Shown in pieces: positions 6,620 through 8,282 of a DNA stretch of 8,282 bases. The stretch covers positions 1-8,282 of the forward strand of contig DABJ01000050.1 in assembly GCA_002102825.1 (NCBI GenBank). The letters run 5' to 3'. The notes beneath the pieces were generated by a model, which was not told the DNA's origin, did no database searches, and saw only the letters and a program-made list of their open reading frames with translations. The DNA is from Candidatus Gastranaerophilales bacterium HUM_12. Its GTDB lineage: Bacteria > Cyanobacteriota > Vampirovibrionia > Gastranaerophilales > Gastranaerophilaceae. The position numbers and the translations under genes were made by a program. How positions within the stretch are numbered: position 1 is the stretch's first letter; every line of letters begins with the position of its first letter.

Positions 6620-7030
6620 ATGGGCGAAGAGAAAGAAAATATTAGTATTGATGATAAAAACACAAGTATGAGAAAACTTGATATGCCAATAGGAAGACTT
6701 AAATTTTTCACAAATTCAATCATCATTTTTGCACTCCAAGTTATTGCAATTGCTATATACTATGTTTTTTACTTTTTACTAAAAAGTCCTAATGCACTTC
6801 TAACACTTGTCGTAATATTTTCGATTGTGTTTGGAATTCCAATTCTTTACTTACATTTTATAAATTATACCAAAAGAATTTGGGATATTGCAGGCAACTT
6901 TAACCTTGCAATTTGGCTTACTATTGTACTTTTTGCAATTTCATTTATTTGCCTGTTCTTCTTTCCAATTGCTATTATAATCTTTTACCTCGGAATGATT
7001 TTTATTTCAGGAAAATATAGTACAAAATAA
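6620..7030 (+). CDS. Small DUF805-like integral membrane protein
   Basis: Function unknown. It is 136 aa: a polar N-terminus of about 20 residues, then MPIGRLKFF (22-30) leading into hydrophobic segments at about 31-54, 59-80, 95-115 and 116-131. The loop NYTKRIWDIAG (82-92) matches the basic R-x-x-D-x-G signature of DUF805 proteins, and its position between segments two and three is the same as in the N-terminal half of the protein encoded at 2498-3694. The two are therefore probably distant members of one family. The start is well supported by AGGAG at 6610-6614, five bases from the ATG, behind a candidate promoter. The next gene begins one base after the stop, so they form a pair. Assignment is from motif and topology; a plain hypothetical membrane protein is the fallback. 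Confidence 0.75.
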   Translation: MGEEKENISIDDKNTSMRKLDMPIGRLKFFTNSIIIFALQVIAIAIYYVFYFLLKSPNALLTLVVIFSIVFGIPILYLHFINYTKRIWDIAGNFNLAIWLTIVLFAISFICLFFFPIAIIIFYLGMIFISGKYSTK

Positions 7031-7031
7031 T

Positions 7032-7907
7032 ATGAAAAAGACATTTTTTAAAATTTTATTATCAATTATAACAATGCAACTAGTGGTAAATACTGCCTTA
7101 GCGCTAGAACTTGATATGTCCGTAGATGAAGAAATCAGGAAAAAATATGACTCCTCAAAACTTGAAAATACAGTATTACCACCGTTACCAAAAATCGACA
7201 ACTTCCAAAACAAAACAACACCAATAAATAATACAACTACAACTACACAACAAAAGACTTCAATTCCAAAGGTAACTCCAACATACACTACAGAAGTAAG
7301 ACCTCAAATTACACCTGCCGATAAAAAAGGTACAATTAAAATTTTTCGCTGGACAACCTTTGAAACAAAATCAAATCAAAAAATTAATAACTGGTTAAGT
7401 GTCGGTTCTTCCGTTTCTTTCACAACTACAGCTCCGGTTTATAAGAAAAATATTACAATTCCAACAGGTACAATTTTCAAAGGAACAATAACAGACGTTC
7501 ATAAGCCTCAAGCAACAGGGAATGGAGGACTGGTTGTTATAAAAATTACAAGTATGACATTTAACGGAAAAACTTATCCGGTAAATGCAAAAATCACAAA
7601 AGCAAATGCAAAAAACATTTATCTAAATAATATAAAAGGTCAAAGACAATATTGGGCAAATGCAGGCAAACAAGTCGATAAAGGAGAAGCTTTCTACCAA
7701 AGAGCGAGGAAAACTTCCACAAAACTTGCCAATAACCCAATAGGAATCATTATTTCGCCAATTCCTACAATTGTAGGTGTAGCAGGATATACAGTAAGTA
7801 CAGCAATTTCCCCAATCACAAGTATTTTTGCAAAAGGCGGAAACGTATCCATTCCTACAGGAAGTAGTTTTGAAATCAGACTAAATGAGAGTGCATATAT
7901 TTATTAA
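7032..7907 (+). CDS. Exported protein of unknown function with repeated IPTG-type motif
   Basis: I do not recognise this 291-aa protein. It has a clear Sec signal peptide: a basic MKK start, a hydrophobic core at about 5-19 and a likely signal peptidase I site after A24 (ALA). A low-complexity Thr/Pro/Asn/Gln linker covers about 47-97. The rest (about 100-291) looks like a beta-rich domain in which the pattern IPTGTIFKG (143-151) recurs as IPTGSSFEI (274-282). Similar strand-turn motifs occur in TrbI/VirB10-like domains, but the similarity is weak and no conjugation genes are nearby. Export to the periplasm or cell surface is the safest statement. The ATG lies one base after the stop of the small membrane protein and has no good ribosome site (AGGA at 7009-7012 is too far), so translation is probably coupled. 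Its stop overlaps that of the convergent gene by four bases. Confidence 0.75.
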   Translation: MKKTFFKILLSIITMQLVVNTALALELDMSVDEEIRKKYDSSKLENTVLPPLPKIDNFQNKTTPINNTTTTTQQKTSIPKVTPTYTTEVRPQITPADKKGTIKIFRWTTFETKSNQKINNWLSVGSSVSFTTTAPVYKKNITIPTGTIFKGTITDVHKPQATGNGGLVVIKITSMTFNGKTYPVNAKITKANAKNIYLNNIKGQRQYWANAGKQVDKGEAFYQRARKTSTKLANNPIGIIISPIPTIVGVAGYTVSTAISPITSIFAKGGNVSIPTGSSFEIRLNESAYIY

Positions 7908-8212
7908 TCTTTATAAGGATATAAAATATTAGGATTTTTTCTATCTCTCACAAAGAAAGGCTTTCTCCCCTGTCTAATATGTTTTTTAGGCCTAACTCGA
8001 ACGGTTTTTTGAGGAGCTGTATCAATTGCACCCTCTTCAACTTTTTCAACATATTTATAAGCATCATCAACACGTTTTTGGGGTTTTGCTTTTTCTTGAT
8101 GCAATTTGTTCATATAAGATTTTTGATACTTATCTACTGGAACCCATGTAAGCATTCCAAATATCATAAATGCAAATAAAACAACCCATATTTTTCTCAA
8201 AAAAGACATCAT
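7904..8212 (-). CDS. Small membrane-anchored basic protein, unknown function
   Basis: I do not recognise this 102-aa protein. Residues about 7-26 form one hydrophobic segment (IWVVLFAFMIFGMLTW) after a short basic N-terminus, fitting a signal anchor. The remaining 75 residues are highly charged, with a possible short helix (QKRVDDAYKYVEKVEE) followed by a strongly basic tail (RVRPKKHIRQGRKPFFVRDRK). The tail could contact nucleic acid or the cell wall, but there is no direct evidence for either. Two ATG codons stand in tandem (8212 and 8209), neither with a recognisable Shine-Dalgarno. A candidate promoter ends so close to them that the mRNA may be leaderless. It is a real gene judging by the organised sequence (anchor, then charged tail), the promoter and the neat four-base stop overlap with the exported-protein gene, but it is short and confidence is moderate. 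Confidence 0.65.
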   Translation of the reverse strand: MMSFLRKIWVVLFAFMIFGMLTWVPVDKYQKSYMNKLHQEKAKPQKRVDDAYKYVEKVEEGAIDTAPQKTVRVRPKKHIRQGRKPFFVRDRKNPNILYPYKD

Positions 8213-8223
8213 AAAATTATGAT
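8208..8223. repeat. Inverted repeat across start codon and -10 of the 102-aa gene
   Basis: ATCATAA (8208-8214) and TTATGAT (8217-8223) are perfect 7-base inverted arms separated by AA. It spans the tandem ATG codons and most of the proposed -10, a position where a bound repressor would block transcription. AT-rich DNA makes chance repeats of this size common, so function is unproven. Confidence 0.4.
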
Positions 8224-8247
8224 ATCAAATTGAACAAAATAAGTAAA
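8219..8247 (-). promoter_or_regulatory. Candidate extended -10 promoter for the 102-aa gene
   Basis: On the minus strand TTTACT (8247-8242) and TATCAT (8224-8219) are 17 bases apart, with TGA directly before the -10. Initiation six or seven bases downstream would fall at or next to the A of the ATG at 8212, implying a leaderless or nearly leaderless mRNA. Confidence 0.45.
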
Positions 8248-8282
8248 TAAAAAATGTAAAAAAAATTGTTAAAATTATATTT

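Noticed and set aside
7216..7257. ACA-rich tract as a DNA repeat
   Set aside because: It encodes the Thr/Asn/Gln linker of the exported protein; the units are irregular and do not form an array.
7007..7288. Minus-strand open frame over the signal-peptide region of the exported protein
   Set aside because: Val/Ser-rich composition is the mirror of the ACA-rich linker codons; the plus-strand gene has a textbook signal peptide.
7979..8179. Plus-strand open frame opposite the 102-aa gene
   Set aside because: The minus-strand frame has a promoter and an organised anchor-plus-tail design; the plus frame has no ribosome site and a Phe-rich composition typical of an antisense shadow.
1..8282. Mobile elements, CRISPR, tRNA/rRNA, toxin-antitoxin or defence system
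   Set aside because: I saw no transposase or integrase motifs, spaced direct repeats, cloverleaf-like sequence or recognised defence domains. RmuC is a nuclease-fold protein but a common housekeeping gene.

Overview
The window is AT-rich DNA with tightly packed genes, short intergenic gaps and mostly TAA stops. It looks like ordinary chromosome of a low-GC bacterium. The mix of genes (long-form M24B aminopeptidase, C_GCAxxG_C_C redox-type protein, GltA/NfnB-type flavoprotein, DUF805-like membrane proteins, an exported protein with a clear Sec signal peptide) fits an anaerobic, probably gut-associated organism. Gastranaerophilales (Melainabacteria) or a low-GC Firmicute are my best guesses from protein style only; no rRNA or other marker here settles it. 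There is no tRNA, rRNA, IS element, CRISPR array or integrase, and I see no sign of recent transfer.

Layout. (1) Positions 2-2486, plus strand, appear to be one transcription unit: the 3' part of an M24B (Xaa-Pro-type) aminopeptidase cut by the window edge, a SpoU/TrmH-family RNA 2'-O-methyltransferase joined to it by a TAATG overlap, and a C_GCAxxG_C_C family protein 8 bases further on. (2) Positions 2498-4884, minus strand, form a two-gene operon reading toward the first unit: rmuC, then a multi-domain membrane protein (DUF805-like plus an FNWGAF-type membrane module plus a soluble tail) whose Shine-Dalgarno overlaps the rmuC stop. (3) A 164-base divergent intergenic region holds candidate promoters for rmuC and for gltA. 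(4) gltA (5049-6425), an NADPH-dependent glutamate synthase small-subunit/NfnB-type flavoprotein, stands alone and ends at a strong intrinsic terminator (6451-6481). (5) A second promoter drives a small DUF805-like membrane protein (6620-7030) and, one base later, an exported protein of unknown function (7032-7907). (6) A small membrane-anchored basic protein (7904-8212, minus strand) converges on it with overlapping stop codons; its own promoter and an inverted repeat lie at the right edge.

How the genes fit together: the first unit combines peptide turnover, RNA modification and a cysteine-rich protein with no obvious common pathway. The rest is nitrogen or redox metabolism (gltA), a DNA-maintenance factor (rmuC) and envelope proteins. 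The two DUF805-like proteins and the exported protein are the least understood parts. No stretch longer than 300 bases lacks a gene. I found no convincing new multi-gene system; the points most worth checking are the three-part membrane protein in the rmuC operon, the small membrane protein/exported protein pair, and the palindromes placed on two of the predicted promoters.
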